This document shows positions 16,871-25,213 of a stretch of 47,362 bases of DNA, in pieces (positions within the stretch are counted from its first letter, which is position 1; each line of letters starts with the position of its first letter). The notes beneath the pieces are model-generated. The model saw nothing but the letters and a program-made list of their open reading frames with translations, did not search any database and was not told where the DNA came from. Origin of the DNA: an uncultured Geobacteraceae bacterium (GTDB lineage: Bacteria > Desulfobacterota > Desulfuromonadia > Geobacterales > Pseudopelobacteraceae); contig CAIRBT010000008.1 in the NCBI GenBank assembly GCA_903876875.1, forward strand, positions 1 through 47,362, read 5' to 3'. Both the position numbers and the translations under genes were made by a program.

Positions 16871-18174
16871 GATGGAGATCCCGTCGGCGTTATTCTGACA
16901 CGCCGTATTCGTTTGCGGTCAACGCTTTCCACCGTAAAGCGGCTGCCGTCAAACTCAATGCACTCACCCGGTTGGAGGAGTGTTCCGGCCTGTGCCAGGA
17001 GAAAACCGGCGATGGTCGAATAGGGAGCCTCTTCCGGAATGGTCAGGTTCAGCCGGTGATTGACTTCCCGTACGGTCAGCATGCCATCGACCAGAAACTC
17101 ATGGTGATCTTCCACGTATTGATCCGGTGATACTTCATCAAATTCGTCATCAATTTCTCCCACAATCTCTTCGAGAAGATCTTCAAGGGTAATGATTCCT
17201 TCAAACCCCCCATATTCATCAACAACAAATATCATATGGGTGCGGGAAGACTGCATCTGTTTCAGGGCGGTGCTGAGCGGGGCACTGACCGGGATAAAGC
17301 GGGGAGGGTGGATGATGGTTGACAGGTCAAAGTCCGGAGCAGTCACATCGGACAGATAGGGTTCAAGATCGCGCCTGACGGCGATACCGATGATATTATC
17401 CAGTTGCTCCTGATAGACGGGGATTCGGGAATAGCCGTATGAATTGAAAAAAAATAAAGTTTCTTCCCGTGAAGCGGAAACCGGAATGGCCATGACCGAA
17501 TTGCGCGGTATCATGACATCCTGCACTTCAGAGTCAGAAAATTCAAAAATCCGGTGGAGCAGTTGCCGCTCTTCCGCTTCGATGGTGCCGCTGGTGTGTG
17601 AAAGGTTGATAATCTGTCGCAGTTCGTCAACGGTGTAGACGCTGGTATGATCCGATGAAACCTGAAGTCCCATCAGTCGGACGGTGCTGCTACCGGCAAA
17701 ATCAAGGAGTCGGATAGGCCAGCCAAAGAGGGTGTGAAACAGTCGAAGCGGCCACGCCACCGCCAGTGCCACCCGTTCGGCCCGGTCAAGTGCCAGTGTT
17801 TTGGGAGCCAATTCACCCAGCACAATATGGAGAATGGTTATGATGGTAAAGGCGACTACAAATGAAATGGTGGTACGCACGGCATCGGTTACCAGACCAT
17901 GGAGTGGTATGTCAAATATATGTGACAGTACCGGTTCCCCAATCCAGCCCAGACCGAGCGATGCCATGGTTATGCCGAGCTGGGTTGCGGATATGTACGA
18001 ATTGAGGTTGTCAAGCAAGCCCATCAGTACCAGAGCCCGGGTGTCACCGCTTTCTGCAAGTGAAACGATGCGGGAACGTCTGACGGAAACGAGGGAAAAC
18101 TCTGCCGCCACAAAAAAACCGTTTGTGGCAACCAGCAACAGGATGAGTATCAGGGAGGGAACGGTAGCAATCAT
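16867..18174 (-). CDS. CorC/HlyC-type CNNM transporter-like protein with CBS domains
   Basis: A 435-residue membrane protein. The N-terminal CNNM/DUF21 part (about 1-190) has four helices and the GELAPKTLALDRAE motif. A CBS pair follows (about 215-335, with VMIPRNSVMAIP and MIFVVDEYGGFEGIITLEDLLEEIVGE). A C-terminal CorC_HlyC domain comes last (about 350-430, LNLTIPEEAPYSTIAGFLL). The family was called haemolysin-like but is linked to magnesium/cobalt export; the CBS pair senses nucleotides. It is the first gene of a two-gene operon with the AsmA-like gene. Transport substrate is not readable from the sequence. Confidence 0.9.
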   Translation of the reverse strand: MIATVPSLILILLLVATNGFFVAAEFSLVSVRRSRIVSLAESGDTRALVLMGLLDNLNSYISATQLGITMASLGLGWIGEPVLSHIFDIPLHGLVTDAVRTTISFVVAFTIITILHIVLGELAPKTLALDRAERVALAVAWPLRLFHTLFGWPIRLLDFAGSSTVRLMGLQVSSDHTSVYTVDELRQIINLSHTSGTIEAEERQLLHRIFEFSDSEVQDVMIPRNSVMAIPVSASREETLFFFNSYGYSRIPVYQEQLDNIIGIAVRRDLEPYLSDVTAPDFDLSTIIHPPRFIPVSAPLSTALKQMQSSRTHMIFVVDEYGGFEGIITLEDLLEEIVGEIDDEFDEVSPDQYVEDHHEFLVDGMLTVREVNHRLNLTIPEEAPYSTIAGFLLAQAGTLLQPGECIEFDGSRFTVESVDRKRIRRVRITPTGSPS

Positions 18175-18236
18175 AGCTGTATATTCTATCTGGTTGCAAC
18201 GGATGTCAACTGCAACATTGCAATTATGGATATTAT

Positions 18237-18265
18237 TTGACCATTATTATAATTCATGGTATTCT
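18237..18265 (+). promoter_or_regulatory. Likely sigma-70 promoter for the TPR/peptide-binding operon
   Basis: TTGACC (18237-18242), a 17-base AT-rich spacer and TATTCT (18260-18265) make a good promoter. Transcription would begin near 18272, leaving a leader of about 33 bases before ATG 18305, or about 12 before TTG 18284. Confidence 0.5.
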
Positions 18266-18304
18266 TATTGACCACATTCTTATTTGAAACGGAACCCTAC
18301 CCCG

Positions 18305-20011
18305 ATGCAGATACGGCTCATATGTTTACTTTTCCCCCTTGTTCTCTCTGCGTGTGCCCTGTTTTCACCACCGACGGGCAAAATAGCGGCGGGTGTTACC
18401 ACCTTCAGTGATAACCATGCCCATTCATTATACCTGTTTTCGCGGGCACGCTTAGCGGTGCATGATGCGGATTACCCTGCTGCTCTGGAGTTGTTACGTG
18501 ATGCCATTCAGCTTGAGCCTGAGTCCGCCCGCCTTCATACGGAAGTAGCTGAAATATACCTTAAAACAGGTCAAATTGCCGAGGCACTTGAATCAATTGA
18601 TAAAGCCATAGCAATTGATCCCGAATATCGCGCTCCCTATCTGCTCGGTGGTGTCTTACTGGCCTCTACTGGCAAAGATCTGAAGGCGGCAGAGTATCTG
18701 CGCAAGGCGGTCAAGCTTGCTCCGGAAAAGGAAGATGCCTACCTGCACCTTTCCCTGTCACTGATCCGGTTGTTCGAGTATGAAGAGACGGTAACTACTC
18801 TCAAGGCTCTGGTGGCCATTAATCCCGAGTCTGTGCTTGCCTATTATTATCTGGGGCGTGCCTACAGTCAGATGAAACTCTATCGTGAGGCTCTCACCTA
18901 TTTTGACAAAGTTCTTGAGCTGAGACCGGAATTTGATCAGGCCGGTATTGACAAGGCGGCCACCTATGAGGCCTTGGGAGATTATCCCCATGCCATTGAC
19001 ATATACCGTTCCCTGGTTGAGCTCGATGAACATAGAACGGCTGTCTTACAGCGTCTGATTCAGCTATTGCTGCAGCAGCGCCGTTTCAGCGAAGGGCTTA
19101 AATACCTGAACATGGCTCACAAACTTGGCTTGGGTGGCCAGGAAACCTTACGGAAGATAGGTCTGGTTAATCTGGAACTTGAGCAGTATGACGAGGCGAT
19201 TGCCGCCTTTGGTGAATTACTGGACAAGGATCCTGCCGCCACCAACATTCGACTGTACCGGGGCATTGCCTATGAAGACAAGGGGCAACTGGACAAGGCC
19301 TATGAAGAATATTCCCGGATTCCCTCCGGCTCGGAGCAGTATATCGATGCGGTCGGGCACATCTCCCTGATTTTGAAAGAACAGGGGAAAGGGGATGAAG
19401 CCATTGCTACGCTGAAGGATGCCATCGGTGCCAATCCGGGAACCCTTGAATTGTACCTCAATCTCTCCTCTCTCTATGAGACTCTTAATCGTCCCCAAGC
19501 GGCACTGGAATTTCTCCTCGCCAATGAAGAACGTTTCCCGAAGGAAGCCCGGCTCCATTTTCATCTTGGTGTACTGCATGACAAACTGGGAAAACGTACC
19601 GAATCTATTAAACGGATGAAAGAGGTTTTGAAGCTTGATCCCCGTGATGCCCAGGCACTTAATTATCTCGGTTATTCCTATGTTGAAATGGGAATCCACC
19701 TTGAAGAGGCTCTTGAGCTTATCAAACGGGCGGTTGCGATCAGACCGAAGGATGCCTTTATTCTTGACAGTCTGGGATGGGCGTACTTCAAGCTCAAACG
19801 GTATGATGATGCCACAGAGACACTTGAAGAGGCGGTCTCACTGGTGAATGACGATTCGACCATTATTGAACATCTCGGTGATATCTATGCGGCGCAACAC
19901 CACCATAAGAAATCGCTCAAGCAGTATCAGAAGGCTTTTGAACTGGCTCCGGAACGGAAAGAACTTGCTGAAAAGATACATAAAGCCAAAGGGGAGCTGG
20001 CAGAGAAATGA
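18305..20011 (+). CDS. TPR-repeat lipoprotein
   Basis: About 568 residues from ATG 18305, or 575 if the in-frame TTG at 18284 is used; neither has a strong ribosome-binding site. A lipoprotein signal (LICLLFPLVLSAC, lipobox cysteine near residue 17) precedes an almost unbroken array of tetratricopeptide repeats, about fourteen 34-residue helix pairs, running to the C-terminus. Such solenoids hold protein partners; the lipid anchor places this one in the periplasm or at the outer membrane. It overlaps the downstream peptide-binding lipoprotein by ATGA. It is too long and wrongly located to be the magnetosome TPR protein MamA (about 220 residues, cytosolic). The partner is unknown. Confidence 0.88.
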   Translation: MQIRLICLLFPLVLSACALFSPPTGKIAAGVTTFSDNHAHSLYLFSRARLAVHDADYPAALELLRDAIQLEPESARLHTEVAEIYLKTGQIAEALESIDKAIAIDPEYRAPYLLGGVLLASTGKDLKAAEYLRKAVKLAPEKEDAYLHLSLSLIRLFEYEETVTTLKALVAINPESVLAYYYLGRAYSQMKLYREALTYFDKVLELRPEFDQAGIDKAATYEALGDYPHAIDIYRSLVELDEHRTAVLQRLIQLLLQQRRFSEGLKYLNMAHKLGLGGQETLRKIGLVNLELEQYDEAIAAFGELLDKDPAATNIRLYRGIAYEDKGQLDKAYEEYSRIPSGSEQYIDAVGHISLILKEQGKGDEAIATLKDAIGANPGTLELYLNLSSLYETLNRPQAALEFLLANEERFPKEARLHFHLGVLHDKLGKRTESIKRMKEVLKLDPRDAQALNYLGYSYVEMGIHLEEALELIKRAVAIRPKDAFILDSLGWAYFKLKRYDDATETLEEAVSLVNDDSTIIEHLGDIYAAQHHHKKSLKQYQKAFELAPERKELAEKIHKAKGELAEK

Positions 20012-21642
20012 GCACGTCGCCCCTGGTGCGATGTCTCTTGGTGCTGTTCCTTGGCGTCCTGATCGGCTGTACTGATCACGAGCATGCTCCCGCCGTGCCG
20101 GTCTCCTCCGCTCCGGTAGCTCCGGTCACCGGCGATACCCTGGTTGAGGGCACCATCGGCGAAGCTTCTACCCTCATACCGCTGTTGGCCTCCGACTCTT
20201 CCTCCCATGCCGTTGCCGGGCAGATCTATAACGGTCTGGTCAAATATGACAAAAATCTTAATCTGGTGGGGGATCTGGCCGAATCCTTTCAGGTGTCTGC
20301 CGATGGCTTGACCATTACCTTTCACCTCCGCACGGGGGTGAAATGGCACGATGGTGCCCCCTTTTCCTCCCATGATGTGCTCTATACCTATCGGGTTACC
20401 ATAGATCCGAAAACGCCTACCGCCTATGCGGAAGATTTCAAACAGGTCAAGCAGATTACCGCACCAGACTCCTCTACCGTACAGGTGACCTACGGGGCTC
20501 CCTTTGCACCGGCTCTGGCCTCCTGGGGGATGCAGATCCTCCCGGCCCACCTGCTTGAAGGTAAGGACATTACCACCAGTACCCTGGCACGTAAGCCGGT
20601 TGGCACCGGACCCTATCGGTTCAAGGAGTGGGTTGCGGGGCAGAAAATTGTGCTGGTGGCCAATCAGGACTACTTTGAAGGGCGGCCCTTCATTGATCGC
20701 TACCTCTATCGGATCATCCCCGACAGTTCCACCATGTATATGGAATTAAAAGCCGCTGCTATCGACCTGATGGGGTTGACGCCAGTTCAATATGCCCGAC
20801 AAACCACAACGGCCAGCTTCACCAACCGCTTCAATAAGTTTCGTTACCCCTCCTCAACCTATCTCTACATGGGCTATAACCTCCGCCATCCCCTCTTCGG
20901 TGACAAGCGGATCAGGCAGGCAATGACTGCCGCCATCAACAAGGATGAACTGATTCAAGGTGTGCTGTTCGGTATGGGGCAAAAATCTCATGGCCCCATA
21001 GTGCCGGGACGGTGGGCCTATAACCCGGCTGTCAGGGATATCGCCTATGACCCCGGTCACGCCAGAGAACTGCTTGCCCAGGCGGGGTGGCACGAGAAAA
21101 ACAGTGAGGGGATCCTGGTGAAGGGGGGGAAGCCGTTCTCCATTACTATTTTGACTAATCAGGGGAACCAGCAGCGACTGATGACCGCCCAGATCATCCA
21201 GCAACGCCTCCGTTTCGTCGGTATTGATGTGAAAATCAGGATTGTGGAGTGGGCAGCTTTTTTGAAAGAGTTTGTTAATAAGGGCAACTTTGAGGTGGTT
21301 CTGCTCGCCTGGCAGATTTCACAGGATCCGGACATGTACGATATCTGGCATTCCAGCAAGACCAAGCCGGGGGAGCTTAATTTCATCGGCTATGCCAATC
21401 CCGAAGTGGATCGGCTGCTGGTTGCGGGGCGCAGCACCTTTGATCCGGAGCAACGCATGCGAGCCTATTTCCGTATTCAGGAAATACTGGCCGACGAACA
21501 ACCCTACACCTTTCTCTATGTCCCCGATGCCCTGCCGGTTGTCAGCTCCCGTATCCGAGGGGTGGAGGCGGCACCCGCCGGTCTTGGGCACAACCAGATC
21601 CGCTGGTTCGTACCAAAAAATGAACAGCTGTATGTGCCGTAA
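20008..21642 (+). CDS. Peptide/nickel-type ABC transporter substrate-binding lipoprotein (family 5)
   Basis: A 544-residue extracytoplasmic binding protein of the DppA/OppA/NikA family. It has a lipoprotein signal (LVLFLGVLIGC) and the family marks LAESFQVSADGLTITFHLR, GVKWHDGAPFSSHDV and GTGPYRFKEW. A C-terminal lobe ends near EQLYVP. No permease or ATPase genes are adjacent; instead it is coupled to the TPR lipoprotein (overlap ATGA), so it may serve a transporter encoded elsewhere. Peptide is the commonest ligand; nickel is possible given larC downstream, but that gene is on the opposite strand and this is weak evidence. Confidence 0.9.
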   Translation: MSTSPLVRCLLVLFLGVLIGCTDHEHAPAVPVSSAPVAPVTGDTLVEGTIGEASTLIPLLASDSSSHAVAGQIYNGLVKYDKNLNLVGDLAESFQVSADGLTITFHLRTGVKWHDGAPFSSHDVLYTYRVTIDPKTPTAYAEDFKQVKQITAPDSSTVQVTYGAPFAPALASWGMQILPAHLLEGKDITTSTLARKPVGTGPYRFKEWVAGQKIVLVANQDYFEGRPFIDRYLYRIIPDSSTMYMELKAAAIDLMGLTPVQYARQTTTASFTNRFNKFRYPSSTYLYMGYNLRHPLFGDKRIRQAMTAAINKDELIQGVLFGMGQKSHGPIVPGRWAYNPAVRDIAYDPGHARELLAQAGWHEKNSEGILVKGGKPFSITILTNQGNQQRLMTAQIIQQRLRFVGIDVKIRIVEWAAFLKEFVNKGNFEVVLLAWQISQDPDMYDIWHSSKTKPGELNFIGYANPEVDRLLVAGRSTFDPEQRMRAYFRIQEILADEQPYTFLYVPDALPVVSSRIRGVEAAPAGLGHNQIRWFVPKNEQLYVP

Positions 21643-21690
21643 TTACTATTGATGTCTTTTTTTCATCGTAGAGTAAAACGTGGGTTATTT

Positions 21691-21737
21691 CCCTTCTTTC
21701 CTTTGGGAGAAGGTGCCCGCCAGGGCGGATGAGGGGA
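21691..21737. repeat. REP-like palindromic intergenic element
   Basis: CCTTCT (21692-21697) pairs with AGAAGG (21708-21713), then GCCCGCCAGGGC and a G-rich end. The layout (pyrimidine stem, TTTGGGAGAAGGTGCCCG, GATGAGGGG) looks like a widely dispersed intergenic palindrome seen in many proteobacteria. It lies between the convergent peptide-binding and larC genes and may also act in transcript end formation. Confidence 0.4.
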
Positions 21738-21806
21738 AAACGGCGTCATGCCCAGAAAACAAACTGGTACGTATGGAATTGTCGCGAAAATTCGGTTGGG
21801 CGAGCG

Positions 21807-21849
21807 CAGACGGATATACAGCAGATTCCTCCTAAGTCCGACAGGCTCC
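21807..21849. repeat. Dispersed repeat, copy carrying the larC stop codon
   Basis: 43 bases matching 39681-39723 with four mismatches; 31 bases (21819-21849) are identical. The larC frame runs into it, so the last residues of LarC (ACRT) and its TAG stop are encoded by the repeat. A diverged copy abuts ispE. Confidence 0.75.
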
Positions 21850-23001
21850 GAGACGCTCCATCACCTCCCGTAACGGTATCTTCCGCTCCCGTGCGATACG
21901 TCGGCAATCATCAAACTCTGGTGATCTGCGCAGGAAGCGTCCCTGTTCTTTAACCTCTTTGAAGCGTACCGCCCCGAACTCCGTCTCCTCTACCACACTC
22001 TTCCGTTCCAGCTTTATACGGCCAGCGGGGTAATAGCGAACGCCAATGGCAGAAGTCTCTGTGAGTACTACTCCGGTGAGCGATTCAAGTTCCTGTTTCA
22101 GGCAGATAAAAGAGAGCTGGGTGGCGGGTCGGTTTTTTTTCATCTGGATCGGGGTGAAAAATACGTCCCGTGCCCCTTCCTCAAAGAGCCGCTCCATGAC
22201 ATAGCCCAGCTGTTCCGGGGTAGTATCATCAATATTTGTCTCCACCACCATAACTTCATCTGCTGTTTCTTCAGCTACCTCCTCATTACCGAGAAATGCC
22301 CGCAGAATATTCGGACAGTCGGAGAAATCTGCGCTCCCCGCACCGCTGCCGATCTTTCTGAGGGTTATGGGTGGTCGGTGGCCGGTTGTTGACGCGAGGG
22401 CGGCCACGATAGCTGCACCGGTCGGGGTTACCCGTTCACCGGAGCCGCAGAGTGTATGCACCGCCAATCCCTTGAGCAGTTCTGCCGTGGCGGGGGCGGG
22501 AACCGGCAGACGTCCATGGGCGGTCATGACAAAGCCGCTCCCCAGGGGGAGGGGGGCTGCGTAGATCTTATCAACAGCAAGATAGTCGAGGCAGAGGGCG
22601 GTGGCAACGATATCAACTATGGAGTCAATGGCACCGACTTCGTGGAAATGAACCTCTTCAACCGGTACACCATGTACTTTTGCTTCCGCTTCCGCCAGTC
22701 GGCGGAACACCCGGCGGGAGCACTCCTTGACTGCCGGGGAGAGGGTGCTACGCTCAATCATGGCATCTATGCCGCCATAATGGCGATGGGTATGGTGATC
22801 GTGGACGGAGACCGTAAATGATTGTGCCGGGATATGGTGCCGCTCCGTCCGGGTAGCAGCTAATTCATAGGAGCCGTCCGGAAGTGCCAGTTTGCGTAGT
22901 TCCTGACTCAGATGCTCAAGGGGAACCCCCAGATCAAGCAGTGCTGCCACGGTCATATCGCCGGAGATACCGGCACCACAGTCAAAATAGAGTATATTCA
23001 T
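21832..23001 (-). CDS. larC: Nickel-pincer cofactor biosynthesis protein LarC
   Basis: A 389-residue LarC-family protein. LarC inserts nickel into the pyridinium-dithio-mononucleotide made by LarB and LarE, giving the pincer cofactor of lactate racemase and related epimerases. The start NILYFDCGAGISGDMTVAALLDLG, shown here only as key parts (DCGAGISGDM), is diagnostic, as are HFHEVGAIDSIVDIV, the histidine-rich loop (HDHHTHRHYGG), GSGERVTPTGAA and ETNIDDTTPEQLGY. In some bacteria larC is split in two frames; here it is a single frame. No larA, larB or larE is in the window. Its stop codon lies inside a dispersed repeat, so the natural C-terminus may have been altered. Confidence 0.93.
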   Translation of the reverse strand: MNILYFDCGAGISGDMTVAALLDLGVPLEHLSQELRKLALPDGSYELAATRTERHHIPAQSFTVSVHDHHTHRHYGGIDAMIERSTLSPAVKECSRRVFRRLAEAEAKVHGVPVEEVHFHEVGAIDSIVDIVATALCLDYLAVDKIYAAPLPLGSGFVMTAHGRLPVPAPATAELLKGLAVHTLCGSGERVTPTGAAIVAALASTTGHRPPITLRKIGSGAGSADFSDCPNILRAFLGNEEVAEETADEVMVVETNIDDTTPEQLGYVMERLFEEGARDVFFTPIQMKKNRPATQLSFICLKQELESLTGVVLTETSAIGVRYYPAGRIKLERKSVVEETEFGAVRFKEVKEQGRFLRRSPEFDDCRRIARERKIPLREVMERLGACRT

Positions 23002-23131
23002 TGTTCCTCATGAAAAAATGTGATAAATAGTAGCGTGTACTGCACGAAGAACTTCTTCAATGTATATGTCTCACAGTTTTAAGCAGAATAATTTCTTCTG
23101 TCAAGGTTCTTGTAATAACACAGATTAATTC

Positions 23132-23159
23132 TTGACAATTAGGCCAAAAAGAATATAGC
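23132..23159 (+). promoter_or_regulatory. Likely sigma-70 promoter for the haem-oxygenase-like/B12/kinase operon
   Basis: TTGACA (23132-23137), 16 bases, TATAGC (23154-23159), about 57 bases before the start at 23216. This is the best promoter-like match upstream of the signalling genes and should drive at least the first three. Confidence 0.5.
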
Positions 23160-23215
23160 TTTATGAGATGTCTATAAGTTATGATTTACTCACTTCTGTT
23201 GCAAAGGAATGATCC

Positions 23216-24508
23216 ATGACGACAGCTTTGACGCCACCACTTGTTGAACGCCTTCGTTCCGCCACCTGGCACCGCCATGAGATTTTTGAACGACTCCCCT
23301 TTGTTACTGCCATGACAGATGGCACCCTGCCTCTGGAAAGTTATGTAGGGCAACTGCGAGGATTCGCTTCTCTGTTCACAACCCTTGAATCTGTCGTTGT
23401 AGAATCCGATGTACCATGGGACAGTAAACTCCTTTCGTATCTCAAGACGCGTTTTGACCTGCTGTGTGGTGATCTGTCATTTTTTGCTCCCCGGATGGTT
23501 TCCGATATCGTGCCTGCAATCAAAGAAGCATTGGAGTTTTCGCGGCATATCCGCCGTGAAGCGGCACTTGATCCCGAAAAGCTTCTTGGATATCTGTATG
23601 TTATGGAAGGTACCACCCGGGGTAATCAGGTTCATCTGCCCGACATCATTCGCTGTTTCAAGCTGTCCGAGGGGGAGGGAACCACTTTCTATCGTGGCTA
23701 TGGCGAAGAGACCCCCGCACACTGGGTAGAGGCGAGTGCCCTGATGAATGCAGCCGATATTTCTGATTATTCTGTCGTTGAACAGGGTGCCATTGAGATG
23801 TATGAGGCGTTGGAGCGTTTCCATGAAGCACTTTTGCCCTTTACTCCGGACAGTCTCGGTTTTACGGCCTCATCCCTGAATCCTGAGGCGGGAGAACATC
23901 CGGTATCACAGAACAGTGCTGTGATGGCTGCCGCACTTCGGGCGGGGCAACAGTGCCGGGAAGAGTTTTCCTATTATGAGAAACGGTATGGTGAGCGGGG
24001 TCGCCGCTTCACTGCCAGTGATGTGGCCTGGCTTGCCGCGCTGGCAGACTATTCTGCAGACGTTGCGCTGTCCCAGGTGCAGTGGCTTGGCCGTGTTCTT
24101 TCCAGTCGTGGTATGCCCTTACTGTTACTTGAGCGTCAGGTGCAACTGCTTGTTGAAAATATGTCAAAAATAAAACCGCCGATTCACACTGCTTCCTTAC
24201 AAAGTGTTGTTGATGTGCTGCGCACTGAGCGCTGTCGTACCATATCACAGGATCGTTTTGACGAAGTGTGCCGAAAGCTGGATGTTACGATCTTCTATGG
24301 TAAAATTGTCGAATTTTCTGATCTCCCCGCACTGCTGGTTGCCAGTCAGGTTGATCTGATGTCCGGCATACCCGAGTGTCGTGCCCTCATTATGGAATGG
24401 CTTGCCGAAACCGAGCTTTTATCTTCAAAGGAGCTCTGTCAGGTACATGCGATCCTGGATAGTCTGTTTTACCCATCCTCAGATACCATAACGGGGGAAA
24501 ATGTATGA
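23216..24508 (+). CDS. Haem-oxygenase-like sensor or enzyme with an extra C-terminal helical domain
   Basis: A 430-residue soluble protein. The first 210 residues look like haem oxygenase: LVERLRSATWHRHE contains T-x3-HE, with His21 at the proximal haem-ligand position. A distal-helix GxxxG lies at Gly132-Gly136 in YLYVMEGTTRGNQV. Haem oxygenase opens haem to biliverdin, iron and CO. The rest (about 230-430) is helical and unassigned; it contains RFTASDVAWLAALADYSADV. Fusion to a second domain and position at the head of a B12-sensor/kinase operon suggest a haem or bilin sensor rather than a catabolic enzyme, though that is inference. A good AAAGGA precedes the ATG. It overlaps the next gene by ATGA. 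Confidence 0.75.
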   Translation: MTTALTPPLVERLRSATWHRHEIFERLPFVTAMTDGTLPLESYVGQLRGFASLFTTLESVVVESDVPWDSKLLSYLKTRFDLLCGDLSFFAPRMVSDIVPAIKEALEFSRHIRREAALDPEKLLGYLYVMEGTTRGNQVHLPDIIRCFKLSEGEGTTFYRGYGEETPAHWVEASALMNAADISDYSVVEQGAIEMYEALERFHEALLPFTPDSLGFTASSLNPEAGEHPVSQNSAVMAAALRAGQQCREEFSYYEKRYGERGRRFTASDVAWLAALADYSADVALSQVQWLGRVLSSRGMPLLLLERQVQLLVENMSKIKPPIHTASLQSVVDVLRTERCRTISQDRFDEVCRKLDVTIFYGKIVEFSDLPALLVASQVDLMSGIPECRALIMEWLAETELLSSKELCQVHAILDSLFYPSSDTITGENV

Positions 24509-25188
24509 GTACTGCTACTCTCGCCTGCTACCATGAAGAATTTTACCTGCTAGATGTTGCCCGGGATTATCTGGCTCAGCTTCTTGACGGCAAACGATCC
24601 AATGCCTACCAGGTGATTCGGGATGCGTTGCGCAATGGCTTATCAATTCGCGACCTCTATATCACCATATTTCAGCCGGTTCAGTATGAAGTGGGACGGT
24701 TATGGCTCCTGAACAAGGTAAGCGTGGCGGAAGAACATTTCTGTACCGCCGCGACCCAGTCATTAATGCTTGAACTGTATCCGGAAATAATCTCGTCCAG
24801 TCGTTCGGGAGCGAAGCTGGTGTCCGCCTGTGTGGGGCCCGAGCTCCACGAAATCGGAGTGCGTATGGTCACCGATTTCTTTGAAATGGATGGCTGGGAT
24901 ACCTGGTACCTGGGGGCAGCGGTTTCCAATGATATCCTCATAGCAGCCATTAATGAGAGAAGTCCTGACATCGTAGCCCTCTCGGCTACCATGTCATACC
25001 ATATTCCAAAGGTGACTGAATTGGTTGCTGTCATCAAGGAAAACTTTGGCGGCGATGCTCCCCGGGTAATGGTGGGGGGGGTGCCTTTCAATACGGTTCC
25101 TGACCTGTGGCGCACCGTTGGTGCTGATCTGTGGGCCGTTAATGCCGATCAGGCCGTTCAGGTGGCTCGTGAAGCACTGAATATATAA
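24505..25188 (+). CDS. CarH-like cobalamin-binding sensor protein without DNA-binding domain
   Basis: A 227-residue protein with the two light-sensing parts of CarH: a helical cap (about 15-95) and a B12-binding Rossmann domain (about 100-227). The cap has W-x9-EH (Trp67, Glu77, His78), the signature that covers the adenosyl group of adenosylcobalamin in CarH and allows photochemistry. The B12 motif is ELHEIG with His115 as lower cobalt ligand; the usual first Asp is Glu113. GG at the end of the domain (VMVGGVPF) is kept. No MerR-type helix-turn-helix is present, so output must go through a partner. Coupling to the haem-oxygenase-like gene and 25 bases to a hybrid kinase indicates the kinase as that partner. 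Confidence 0.85.
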   Translation: MSTATLACYHEEFYLLDVARDYLAQLLDGKRSNAYQVIRDALRNGLSIRDLYITIFQPVQYEVGRLWLLNKVSVAEEHFCTAATQSLMLELYPEIISSSRSGAKLVSACVGPELHEIGVRMVTDFFEMDGWDTWYLGAAVSNDILIAAINERSPDIVALSATMSYHIPKVTELVAVIKENFGGDAPRVMVGGVPFNTVPDLWRTVGADLWAVNADQAVQVAREALNI

Positions 25189-25213
25189 TATATAAAGGTA
25201 CTGAATCTCCGTT

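Noticed and set aside
18305-20011. TPR protein considered as MamA
   Set aside because: It is a lipoprotein of about 570 residues with some fourteen repeats, not a cytosolic protein of about 220; it is also 7 kb from the mam-like run.
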